Assembly (NCBI GenBank): GCA_947503525.1 | Contig: CANNEA010000006.1 | Location: 248,001-312,000 of the forward strand | From: an uncultured Carboxylicivirga sp. | GTDB taxonomy: Bacteria > Bacteroidota > Bacteroidia > Bacteroidales > Marinilabiliaceae | DNA: 64,000 nt | Direction of reading: 5' to 3' | Shown: one piece after another, positions 54,636 to 62,918 of the stretch | How positions within the stretch are numbered: position 1 is the first letter of the stretch | Layout: each line of letters begins with the position of its first letter | Notes under the pieces: model-generated | What the model saw: only the letters and a program-made list of their open reading frames with translations | Databases searched by the model: none | What the model was told of the DNA's origin: nothing | Made by a program: the position numbers and the translations under genes

Positions 54636-55880
54636 TTGAATTTTGAACTATTTGTAGCGCGTAAAATCCGAACAGGAGGTATTGCGGGAAAAAAACTTTC
54701 AGGACCAGTAATTAAAGTCGCCACACTAGGAGTGATATTGGGTATGGTGGTTATGATTCTCTCATTGGCGATTGGATTTGGTTTTAAGAGAGAAGTTAGG
54801 GACAAGATAATAGGATTTGGTTCGCATATTCAGGTGCTCAGTTATGATTACAATAGTTCATACGAGAGTAATCCTATAACAAAAGATTCTTCTTTATTAA
54901 ACGAGCTCAAAAATATTCCGGAGGTTAAGCATATTCAGATGTTTGCCACCAAACCTGGAATAATAAAAACAAAAGATGCCATACAGGGAATTGTGTTAAA
55001 GGGAGTGGATAAAGGTTTTGACTGGACTTTTATGAATGAAGTATTGGTGGAAGGACAAATACCTGTTTTCTCAGATTCAATTCGTTCAAATGATATTTAT
55101 ATATCTGAAGAAATTGCGAATTTATTAAAGTTGGAGGTTGGTGATCCTTTGCGAATGTATTTTGTTCAGGATCAAATTCGACAAAGAAAATTTACGATTA
55201 CCGGTATTTATAATTCCCATTTTCCGGAGTTTGATAAGTTATTTGCTCTGGTGGATTTGCGCCATATTCAAAGCTTGAATAATTGGTCGGATAATCAAGT
55301 GTCGGGAATTGAAATTATTATTGAGAATTTTACAAATATAGATGAACTCACCAATGAGGTTTACTATGTAACAAGTTCCAGAATAGAAGAGAATGGTACC
55401 ATGTTGCGAGCAAAAAACATAAAGCAGGTGCAGCCTCAAATTTTTGGTTGGCTCGACATGCTTGATATGAATGTGCTTGTTATTCTTGTTCTGATTATAG
55501 TAGTTGCCGGATTTAATATGGTGAGTGGCTTACTCATATTAATTATTGAGCGAACCAATATGATTGGTGTCTTTAAAGCGCTGGGAGCCGAAAACTGGAG
55601 TTTAAGAAAAGTGTTTTTGTATTTGGCGGCCTATATAGTTGGCAGAGGATTATTATGGGGTAACCTTATTGGCGTTGGTATATGTTTACTACAAAAATAT
55701 ACTCAACTGATTACGCTTGATCCTTCTAATTACTATTTGGAAACTGTTCCAATTTATTTGCAGGCGAGTCATCTAATAATTTTAAATCTTGGAGTAGGCT
55801 TAATTACTCTCTTAATGTTACTGGGCCCATCGTATCTGGTTGCAAGAATACTACCGGTAAAAGCCATCCGTTTTAATTAA
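54636..55880 (+). CDS. ABC transporter permease, FtsX/LolC-E type
   Basis: 414 residues with a TTG start at 54636; no ATG with the right N-terminus exists, and MNFELFVARKI is the normal beginning of this family. One membrane helix at the N-terminus (PVIKVATLGVILGMVVMIL, about 24-45), a large periplasmic MacB-like domain (about 60-270: FGFKREVRDKIIGFGSHIQV, VEGQIPVF, LKLEVGDPLRMYF), then three helices (about 283-310, 325-352, 375-403) with FtsX signatures (IIERTNMIGVFKALGAENWS). With an ABC ATPase encoded elsewhere, LolCDE-like complexes extract lipoproteins from the inner membrane. Confidence 0.88.
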   Translation: MNFELFVARKIRTGGIAGKKLSGPVIKVATLGVILGMVVMILSLAIGFGFKREVRDKIIGFGSHIQVLSYDYNSSYESNPITKDSSLLNELKNIPEVKHIQMFATKPGIIKTKDAIQGIVLKGVDKGFDWTFMNEVLVEGQIPVFSDSIRSNDIYISEEIANLLKLEVGDPLRMYFVQDQIRQRKFTITGIYNSHFPEFDKLFALVDLRHIQSLNNWSDNQVSGIEIIIENFTNIDELTNEVYYVTSSRIEENGTMLRAKNIKQVQPQIFGWLDMLDMNVLVILVLIIVVAGFNMVSGLLILIIERTNMIGVFKALGAENWSLRKVFLYLAAYIVGRGLLWGNLIGVGICLLQKYTQLITLDPSNYYLETVPIYLQASHLIILNLGVGLITLLMLLGPSYLVARILPVKAIRFN

Positions 55881-56050
55881 ATCTGCTGTGCTAGCGTACA
55901 ATAGGTGTTCGAAAACGAACAATAAAAAATCCTGGTAAATTAATGCTGAATGTTTTTGTAGCTTATTTATAGCACACATAGTCAGTGTAATAAGGGATGT
56001 TGTTGCGCTATTTGTTCCGTTTTAAGCTTTTTGGTATGATGTTTGTTTAA

Positions 56051-56124
56051 AAGTGTATATAAACACTTAAAAAGGTTTAAGTTAATAAATGGGACAAATG
56101 GTCGGGAACGCCCGACCTTTTTTT
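56051..56124 (+). ncRNA. Possible small RNA or leader with competing hairpins
   Basis: Hairpin A, AAGTGT/ACACTT (56051-56068), shares bases with hairpin B, ACTTAAA/TTTAAGT (about 56065-56082), so only one can form at a time; a terminator follows. This is the layout of attenuator-like leaders or orphan small RNAs. No promoter of consensus quality was found upstream, so this stays a candidate. Confidence 0.25.
56100..56124 (+). terminator. Orphan Rho-independent terminator upstream of the NUDIX gene
   Basis: A perfect 7-base GC-rich stem GGTCGGG/CCCGACC with loop AACG, followed by TTTTTTT. It lies about 107 bases before the NUDIX start. Confidence 0.8.
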
Positions 56125-56230
56125 ATGCCCTAAAGTTTAATTAAAGAATAATGGAGTTAATTCATTAGATTTTCTTAACTTATAAGAAACATTTCTCTAA
56201 GTAGGGGAGTTATATTTGAAAGAAATATTA

Positions 56231-56905
56231 ATGAGCTTGATGACAACACTTTTTTTAAACGCTTTTAATAATCCTTTGCCTGGAAAGGAGGCTCAACGAT
56301 ATATGTCTCCTTCAGTTCGATTTACCGGCTACGGTAATCCGAATCCGAAGTTGGCCAGGGAGAGTAGTGTTCTGATCATGTTGTTTGTTAAGAATGGAGA
56401 ATGGCATATCCCTCTTATAAAGCGTCCTGAATATAAAGGGGCACATAGTGGACAGATTAGTTTGCCAGGTGGAAAAACGGAAGAAGGAGATAATAGTTAT
56501 CTGCAGACAGCCATTCGAGAGACTGAAGAGGAAATTGGCATCGATGGAAAAGAGGTGCAATTCCTTGGAGAATTGACGTCTTTATTTATTCCAAATTCTA
56601 ATTTCATCGTTTATCCGCAAGTTGGTCTATATAATTCAGCACCAGTTTTTAGATTGGACGAACGCGAGGTGGAATCAATTATTGAAGTGCCAATTTCTGA
56701 ATTGCTTAATCCTGCTAATGTAAAGTCCTTTTCCCGAAGAATAAATGAGGTTCAAGTGGATGCGCCTTATTATTCATATAATGAATATGTAATTTGGGGT
56801 GCAACAGCAATGATACTAAGTGAATTTCTTCAAGTATTGAAAAGGAATAATATTAATCCTTTATTACATTCTTATAGTGATTGTAGCGCTCAAGAATGTC
56901 AATAA
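56231..56905 (+). CDS. NUDIX hydrolase, CoA pyrophosphatase type
   Basis: 224 residues from MSLMTTLFLNAF (ATG at 56231; a TTG five codons earlier is an alternative). The CoAse-specific stretch LIKRPEYKGAHSGQISLPGGK runs into the Nudix box GGKTEEGDNSYLQTAIRETEEEIGI (GX5EX7REUXEEXGU), as in NudL-like enzymes that cut CoA to 4'-phosphopantetheine and ADP. Its 3' end overlaps the convergent lytic transglycosylase gene by 53 bases. Confidence 0.87.
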   Translation: MSLMTTLFLNAFNNPLPGKEAQRYMSPSVRFTGYGNPNPKLARESSVLIMLFVKNGEWHIPLIKRPEYKGAHSGQISLPGGKTEEGDNSYLQTAIRETEEEIGIDGKEVQFLGELTSLFIPNSNFIVYPQVGLYNSAPVFRLDEREVESIIEVPISELLNPANVKSFSRRINEVQVDAPYYSYNEYVIWGATAMILSEFLQVLKRNNINPLLHSYSDCSAQECQ

Positions 56906-58280
56906 CATAATGATAAGGCTCTTCTCCGCGGCAATACCCATACTTAACAACCGGATCGTTGTATACGTCTGGTTTTGATTTATTGAGCAAATAGAAGTCA
57001 ACATTATCTTCCCAAATCAATGGGTTTTTACCATTCTTTTCAGCAAGGCGCATGGCATCTTGCACGTGTCCAAGCCCAACGTTATAGGATGCTAAAACGA
57101 ATTTAATCCTTTCTTCCGGTGCTTCAATGGTTTTGGACAAGCGTCCATCAAGCCATGTCAGGAATTTCAATCCACCTTTAATGTTGTCTGTTGGTGAAGT
57201 GATTTCTTTCACGCCAAAATGATCGGCTGTCTCAGGCATAAGCTGCATAAGGCCAACTGCGCCTGCCCAACTCTCAATTTCAGGTAGAAAACGCGATTCC
57301 TGGTAAATCAAAGAGGCTATTAATCTCCAATCTAAATCGTGCTTCTGACTTTCCTTTTTAATAATGGCATCGTAAATTGAAACTTTGCCACCTTTTATAG
57401 AATGAAAGCCTGCATCTACAAGATGTTTCGAACGCTTGTTGATATAGTACTTTCGATATATGCGTTTGTATTGATTGGTCTTTTTAAAGTTGATTAACCA
57501 GTTGTTAACAACATCCAGTAAATCTTGCGAATTAGGACGTACAGCCCATGCAATTTTTTGTGGGAAACTAATGGCAGTTTCAACGTCAATATTATCGTAG
57601 AAGTTGAGATTTATTTTAGCCAGATTTTCATCACAAACGGTATATGGGATTTCGCCATTGGCAACCAAATCAATTAATTGTTCTACTTCGTAATCCGGAA
57701 TTTCAACCACATTAATACTATCACCTATTTCATCACTAAGGTTTTGAAGCCGCTCAACAAAAGATGAGTTTTCTTGCACATATATGGTCTTACCAGCTAA
57801 CTCAAGTTGATTTCTAATGATCTCGTTAAAGACAAGAGGTGAAGATTCCTGATTGTCTTTATACTTTTGTTGTACCAAAACTTGCCGGCTAATAGAATGC
57901 GGTTCAGTAAAAGTAATATAATTGCTTCTGTCCCGTGTTACCGTAAAGTTTGTGGCAATCAGATCGATTTCTCCACTCAGCAAATCATTGATGTTATTTT
58001 CAACATTGTTAGAAACCTTAATTTCTAATTTTAATCCCAGATGATTACTTAAGGCTTGCAGAAGTTCAAATTGGTATCCTAGTGGACGTCCTTTGTAAAC
58101 AAAATAGTTGGTGGAATTATAGTCTGTGACTACATTTATTTTACCTCTTTTTTCGATGTCGTCGAGATCAATATTAACTTTTGCTTCCGACTTATCTTTA
58201 AGATTAGGTTTTTTATTTGAGTTGCAGGCTGATGCTATCAATATAAGAATTGCCAGCATAAACATGTAGCTGTATCGCAT
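56853..58280 (-). CDS. MltF-like membrane-bound lytic murein transglycosylase
   Basis: 475 residues. A lipoprotein signal ends in LIASAC (Cys19). A bacterial extracellular solute-binding family 3 domain (about 48-270: INVVTDYNSTNYFVYKGRPLG, ITFTEPHSISRQVLVQQ) is followed by an SLT lysozyme-like domain (about 300-475) with catalytic Glu328 in SLIYQESRF and AGAVGLMQLMPETADHFG. MltF cleaves peptidoglycan glycan strands from the outer membrane's inner face, with the N-terminal domain as regulator. A canonical promoter stands at 58304-58334. Confidence 0.93.
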   Translation of the reverse strand: MRYSYMFMLAILILIASACNSNKKPNLKDKSEAKVNIDLDDIEKRGKINVVTDYNSTNYFVYKGRPLGYQFELLQALSNHLGLKLEIKVSNNVENNINDLLSGEIDLIATNFTVTRDRSNYITFTEPHSISRQVLVQQKYKDNQESSPLVFNEIIRNQLELAGKTIYVQENSSFVERLQNLSDEIGDSINVVEIPDYEVEQLIDLVANGEIPYTVCDENLAKINLNFYDNIDVETAISFPQKIAWAVRPNSQDLLDVVNNWLINFKKTNQYKRIYRKYYINKRSKHLVDAGFHSIKGGKVSIYDAIIKKESQKHDLDWRLIASLIYQESRFLPEIESWAGAVGLMQLMPETADHFGVKEITSPTDNIKGGLKFLTWLDGRLSKTIEAPEERIKFVLASYNVGLGHVQDAMRLAEKNGKNPLIWEDNVDFYLLNKSKPDVYNDPVVKYGYCRGEEPYHYVIDILERYNHYKNVIKD

Positions 58281-58303
58281 AAAAATCTCCGAATGATTCG
58301 GGA

Positions 58304-58334
58304 CAAAGATAACAATTATGCAATGTCTCTACAA
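58304..58334 (-). promoter_or_regulatory. Bacteroidota-type promoter for the MltF-like gene
   Basis: Minus strand: TTG (58332-58334), 20-base spacer, TATCTTTG (58304-58311). The ATG is 24 bases further on. Confidence 0.7.
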
Positions 58335-58350
58335 TCTAAAGTGGTGATTG

Positions 58351-60357
58351 TTAGTCATAGAAATTCCATGATACGCCAAATTTAAGTGCTCTTGGATTGC
58401 CCGGATAGTTGTAGGTTGTGTAATAAGGTTCGTTTGGATAGCCTTGATTTACATGATCAAATTTCACATAAATTCGCGCCCTTTTGAGCTGTAAATTCAC
58501 AAATACATCAAACCATGGATAATTGCCCACCTTTTCAATGCTTTGATTAGTGAACTGCGCAGTTGCCGGCATGTAGAACGGCGCATAATATGAAGTATGG
58601 TATCTGAAATCAAAACCTAATTGAAAGTGCAGAACCTTAAATAAAGTATTCTGATAATATGTTGAATTAAAGAGGGCTAATGCTGGCAAAGGTATTATAT
58701 CCTGATCGCTGCTATGTTGATAAACAACTTCATTATGACTGTGGAATCGACCAAGATTAAACAGCTTAGTCAAGCGCGCATTGTATACTTGAATAACACC
58801 ATCCGTTTGGTCCGGTGTTCCATCAAAATTCCAATAAATGTGATTATTCATAAATCGACCTTCTGCACTTAATTCAAGATGCTTTGTTGGGATCCGAATT
58901 CCTCCCTTAAAGCGAACAGTTCTTTTTTGTCCGAAATTATGATCCCATTGAAGGTGATTGGAGTAGTATTTAGTTTCAAAAAGCTCAGGCGTAGTCAAGT
59001 AAATGCCGCCACTACCATAGAATCCGGCCGTGTCATTGGCAATGCGAAAGCTAGAGTTGATTTTTCCAGTTATCTCTGAATCACCGGCTCTATACCCTTG
59101 GAAATAAATTTTTACGCCTGCATTCCACCAAAAGTTTTTTCCAAGATTCTTAAATATTTGACCTCCAAGAGCCGTAGTTACAAGTGTTGTATCGGTGTTG
59201 ATATAATGTGGTATATAATCACCATCAACAATATCGTAGTTGGTAGGTTTTTTAGGGAATTGATAAAAAGATACGTCGTTTACGATGTAAGCCCTCACTC
59301 CGAATTTAAGTAGAGAATTAGCCTCTTCGTTAAATTTTATCTGGAAAGTGTTTCGCATGGTGTTAACACGCACACTGTCCATCGTTTGAAGAGTGTCACT
59401 GTTAATGTTAGGATAAAAGGGATTAAGGACATCCTGAGTGTAATAACTTGGTAAATCCGGAATAAAGTATTCCATGTTATCCTGTTCCAGCTCAAAAGTG
59501 TGATATATCTTACTTACCGGAAGTTCTACTTCGATGGAATCATCCTTGCTTACACTAATATTTCCTATTCCTAAAGAGTGGTTGAAAAATAGTTTTCGAT
59601 TGGTAATTCGGCGCTCGGCAGAATTAAACTGAACAACTACGGATTCTGGAGAAAGGTTTTGAAACTCAAAATCTACTTTATCCCGATTTAAACCACCGTT
59701 TTCGTAGGTTTTTAACTTTGAGTAGATAAATGCGGCTTGAAAGTTGTATTTCACTCCATCATAACTACTAAAAAATCTGAACGTTTCACTGTCTGCTTTC
59801 TGGGCCTGATATTGACCTACAGAAGATGACAATAAATATTCAGCTCCTACATTCCAGGCTTTATTGACATTCTGTGTGTAAGCTACTCTAATTCGTTCTT
59901 CAGATCTACGTTTAGGTCCTCCGAAATGGTAGGTAAGATTCACGTAGGGAGTCTTGGTGTTATAAAAATACAAATCCTTGGCATCGGGCAAATAAACCCG
60001 AAATGCATTAGAAAAAAGATTGCCGTATTTGGTTTCTCGATCTTCCAAAATCATTGATTGATATGCCGTATTTAAGTTGCCAAGATGCGCGTTTGCAATA
60101 CTTCTTTGATATATCGGGTTGTAAACCTGATAACCATTACTTAGAGTATCCACTGCTGTGGTGTCGGCAAATGTAAAATCATCAATGAGGTGCCATGCTC
60201 TTATGTCCGGCTTTATACTTGTACCCTGATTTTGTTGTTCCGGCCCTTCTTGATTTCCTGCGCCACCAGGCCTAGCTGGTTGTGATTGAGAAAATAAGGT
60301 GCCAGTTACGAAGAGCAAAATTAGTGCAACTTGGTATTTCGACTTTAATAAGAACAT
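58351..60357 (-). CDS. Putative porin (outer-membrane beta-barrel)
   Basis: 668 residues. A signal peptide (YQVALILLFVTGTLFSQ within the first 24 residues) is followed by a Gly/Gln-rich linker and then a long run of alternating strands rich in Tyr/Phe/Asn, such as LYFYNTKTPYVNLTYHFGG, KAWNVGAEYLLSSS and QLGFDFRYHTSYYAPFY, ending in ALKFGVSWNFYD with an aromatic near-terminal residue as outer-membrane barrels require. It matches the Bacteroidota 'putative porin' family; transported solutes are unknown. A TATATTTG box at 60417-60424 (minus strand) may be its -7 element. Confidence 0.82.
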   Translation of the reverse strand: MFLLKSKYQVALILLFVTGTLFSQSQPARPGGAGNQEGPEQQNQGTSIKPDIRAWHLIDDFTFADTTAVDTLSNGYQVYNPIYQRSIANAHLGNLNTAYQSMILEDRETKYGNLFSNAFRVYLPDAKDLYFYNTKTPYVNLTYHFGGPKRRSEERIRVAYTQNVNKAWNVGAEYLLSSSVGQYQAQKADSETFRFFSSYDGVKYNFQAAFIYSKLKTYENGGLNRDKVDFEFQNLSPESVVVQFNSAERRITNRKLFFNHSLGIGNISVSKDDSIEVELPVSKIYHTFELEQDNMEYFIPDLPSYYTQDVLNPFYPNINSDTLQTMDSVRVNTMRNTFQIKFNEEANSLLKFGVRAYIVNDVSFYQFPKKPTNYDIVDGDYIPHYINTDTTLVTTALGGQIFKNLGKNFWWNAGVKIYFQGYRAGDSEITGKINSSFRIANDTAGFYGSGGIYLTTPELFETKYYSNHLQWDHNFGQKRTVRFKGGIRIPTKHLELSAEGRFMNNHIYWNFDGTPDQTDGVIQVYNARLTKLFNLGRFHSHNEVVYQHSSDQDIIPLPALALFNSTYYQNTLFKVLHFQLGFDFRYHTSYYAPFYMPATAQFTNQSIEKVGNYPWFDVFVNLQLKRARIYVKFDHVNQGYPNEPYYTTYNYPGNPRALKFGVSWNFYD

Positions 60358-60488
60358 ATATTTGGTCTGTAATGTGCTAAGTATATATCAAAATGTGTAG
60401 CTGTGCTACCTACGAGCAAATATAAATAAAAACTTCATTACGTTACCAGAACTATGGCAATTGCGCTGATCCAAACGAAAGCAAGGAT

Positions 60489-61796
60489 TTATTTTTTTCG
60501 AATAAATATCTGAATCTGTATACCATTAAAGTTCCAGTAATCCCTGATTTTATTTTCCAGGAATCGTTTATAAGGATCCTTAACATACTGAGGTAGGTTA
60601 CAGAAGAAAGCGAACGATGGCGAAACTGTTGGTAATTGAGTGATGTATTTTATCTTAACAAATTTGCCTTTTGTTGATGGAGGTGGATTCTTCTCGATGT
60701 GTGGTAACAATATTTCATTCAATTTTGAAGTCGTGATTTTTGTATTTCTGTTACCATATACTTCAATGGCTTTTTCAATAGCCTTATGAATTCGTTGTTT
60801 TGTCAATGCCGAAGTAAACACAATTGGGAAGTCAGTAAAAGGAGCCATGGATTGACGAATTTGCTCTTCAAATGCCTTTGTTGTCTTGTGGTCTTTTTCG
60901 ATTAAATCCCACTTGTTTACCAATACTACAATTCCTTTTTTATTGCGCTGTATTAGGTGAAATATCTTTTGATCCTGCCCTTCGAAACCTCTGGTCGCAT
61001 CGATCATAAGCATACAAACATCCGAATTTTCGATAGCTCGGATAGCTCTCATAACCGAATAAAACTCTAGGTCCTCACTTACTTTGGTCTTTTTTCGAAC
61101 TCCAGCAGTATCTACCAAAAAGAAATCATGACCAAATTTATTGTATCGGGTATATATTGAATCCCGTGTAGTTCCTGAAATTGGAGTAACAATATTACGT
61201 TCTTCTCCAATAAAAGCGTTTAGGATGGATGATTTCCCGGCATTAGGTCGACCTACAATTGTAAAACGAGGAATGTCAATAACCTCTTCTTCTTCGTTTG
61301 GTTTTGGGAAGATTTCAACTAGGCGATCAAGGAAATCACCTGTTCCTGCTCCATTGATTGATGAAATTGGAAATAAATCCTCAAGCCCAAGAGAATAAAA
61401 ATAACTGGCCTCAGGAATTCGTTCATTATTATCCACTTTATTTACAACAACCAAGGTTGGTTTTTGAGTCCGTCGCAATATTTCAGCTACTTCTTCATCA
61501 TAGTCCGTAACCCCGGTTAATACATCCACAACAAAAACCACTACATCAGCCTCGTCTATGGCGATAACAACTTGCTTTCGAATTTCTTCTTCAAAAATAT
61601 CTTCTGAGTTAGTGGCATAACCTCCAGTGTCTATCAAAGAAAATTCAACACCATTCCATATGCATTTACCATATAAACGATCTCGTGTAACTCCAGCCAT
61701 TTCATCAACAATAGCCTGACGCGTACCAGTTAATCGATTGAATAGGGTTGATTTACCTACGTTGGGCCTTCCCACTATAGCAACTATATTTCCCAT
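60489..61796 (-). CDS. der: Ribosome assembly GTPase Der (EngA)
   Basis: 435 residues from [17 protein letters not shown] (ATG at 61796; the frame is open 22 codons more but the family begins here). Two tandem G domains are present: G1 [18 protein letters not shown] in the first and [18 protein letters not shown] in the second, then a C-terminal KH-like domain ([29 protein letters not shown]). Der acts in late 50S assembly. It follows era in the same direction; each has its own promoter-like box. Confidence 0.97.
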   Translation of the reverse strand: MGNIVAIVGRPNVGKSTLFNRLTGTRQAIVDEMAGVTRDRLYGKCIWNGVEFSLIDTGGYATNSEDIFEEEIRKQVVIAIDEADVVVFVVDVLTGVTDYDEEVAEILRRTQKPTLVVVNKVDNNERIPEASYFYSLGLEDLFPISSINGAGTGDFLDRLVEIFPKPNEEEEVIDIPRFTIVGRPNAGKSSILNAFIGEERNIVTPISGTTRDSIYTRYNKFGHDFFLVDTAGVRKKTKVSEDLEFYSVMRAIRAIENSDVCMLMIDATRGFEGQDQKIFHLIQRNKKGIVVLVNKWDLIEKDHKTTKAFEEQIRQSMAPFTDFPIVFTSALTKQRIHKAIEKAIEVYGNRNTKITTSKLNEILLPHIEKNPPPSTKGKFVKIKYITQLPTVSPSFAFFCNLPQYVKDPYKRFLENKIRDYWNFNGIQIQIFIRKK

Positions 61797-61827
61797 GATA
61801 TTTTTGTTTTTTGTGTTTTTGGGGCTG

Positions 61828-61858
61828 CAAAAGTAGTGAAAATCAGCCCGAACACCAA
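61828..61858 (-). promoter_or_regulatory. Bacteroidota-type promoter for der
   Basis: Minus strand: TTG (61856-61858), 20-base spacer, TACTTTTG (61828-61835). The der ATG is 32 bases further on, supporting start 61796. Confidence 0.7.
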
Positions 61859-61897
61859 TCAATCTAAATTAAATAAGTATAAAATATTTTTTTGAAC

Positions 61898-62782
61898 TTA
61901 CTTAAGTTCATAACCGTGACCGCGAAGGAAATTTTCTTTGTCGCGCCAGTCTTTGGTGACTTTGACGTATGTTGTCAGCATCACTTTTTTCTTAAGGAAA
62001 GCCTCGATGTCTTTGCGGGCTTCAATGCCAACCCACTTCAGCTTAACGCCTTTGTGTCCAATGATAATGCCTTTTTGCGATTCTCTGGCTACATGGATTA
62101 CAGCTCTAATATCAATTCGCTCTGGTCCTTCGTTGTATTCTTCAACTTCCACTTCTACTGAATAAGGAATTTCTTTTTTGTATTGTAAAAGAATTTTCTC
62201 TCTAATAATTTCTGTAATGAAGAAGCGTTCGGGTTTGTCAGTAAGTGATTCTTTATCAAAGAATGGAGGAGAGTCGGGCAATAACTCAATGATACGATCA
62301 AATAAATTTTGAACATTAAATTTATGCAATGCCGACATAGGAAAAACCTCCGCGTTAGGCAATTGTTCTTTCCAAAAATCAACAATTCCATCCAGTTTAT
62401 CCTGATCAACTAAATCAATTTTATTGATGACTAACAAAACCGGAATTTCTGTTTTTTGAACAGAACTTAGAAAATCATCATGTTTATCAGGCTTTTCAAA
62501 GGTGTCAGTCACATATAGAATAACATCCGCATCAGCCAAAGCTGCTTTTGAGAATTTCAGCATCGACTCCTGCAATTTATAGTTAGGCTTCAAAACTCCT
62601 GGCGTATCAGAGAATACAATCTGATATTCTGGCTTATTTACGATTCCGAAAATACGATGACGAGTGGTTTGTGCTTTAGACGTAATGATTGATAGGCGCT
62701 CCCCAACTAATTCATTCGATAAAGTTGATTTACCAACATTAGGATTACCAACGATATTTACAAAGCCTGCTTTATGTGACAT
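61898..62782 (-). CDS. era: GTPase Era
   Basis: 294 residues from MSHKAGFVNIVGNPNVGKST (ATG at 62782; a Met nine codons earlier is not favoured). Motifs: G1 GNPNVGKST, G2 TTRHRIFGIV, G3 DTPGV, G4 NKID, and the C-terminal KH domain with IIIGHKGVKLKWVG, which binds 16S rRNA near its 3' end. Era helps 30S maturation. A TATCTTTG box at 62807-62814 precedes the start on the minus strand. Divergent from the GH20 gene. Confidence 0.97.
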   Translation of the reverse strand: MSHKAGFVNIVGNPNVGKSTLSNELVGERLSIITSKAQTTRHRIFGIVNKPEYQIVFSDTPGVLKPNYKLQESMLKFSKAALADADVILYVTDTFEKPDKHDDFLSSVQKTEIPVLLVINKIDLVDQDKLDGIVDFWKEQLPNAEVFPMSALHKFNVQNLFDRIIELLPDSPPFFDKESLTDKPERFFITEIIREKILLQYKKEIPYSVEVEVEEYNEGPERIDIRAVIHVARESQKGIIIGHKGVKLKWVGIEARKDIEAFLKKKVMLTTYVKVTKDWRDKENFLRGHGYELK

Positions 62783-62859
62783 GGTGTTGTTCTTGTTAAT
62801 TTTGCGCAAAGATACGACAATTTATATGAGAATGATTTATTCTTAGTTTGTTGAATCAA

Positions 62860-62889
62860 TTGTTTAACATTTATGATTTAGTATTTTTG
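62860..62889 (+). promoter_or_regulatory. Bacteroidota-type promoter for the GH20 gene
   Basis: TTG (62860-62862), 19-base spacer, TATTTTTG (62882-62889). The gene's ATG is 30 bases further on. Confidence 0.7.
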
Positions 62890-62918
62890 ATATTTATACT
62901 CATAAGGAAAACAAAACT

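Larger units (their letters stand above)
55881..56230. other. Gene-free region with orphan terminator and hairpins
   Basis: 350 bases without a gene. It holds a short GTTCG/CGAAC repeat (55907-55920), two mutually exclusive hairpins (56051-56068 and about 56065-56082) and a strong terminator at 56100-56124, with an AT-rich stretch beyond it up to the NUDIX start. The terminator is about 220 bases from the permease stop, further than any other in the window, so a separate small transcript or a leader for the NUDIX gene is possible. Confidence 0.5.

Noticed and set aside
55907-55920. GTTCGAAAACGAAC as a tRNA T-arm or terminator
   Set aside because: No acceptor, D or anticodon arm surrounds it, and the 5-base stem has no T-run.
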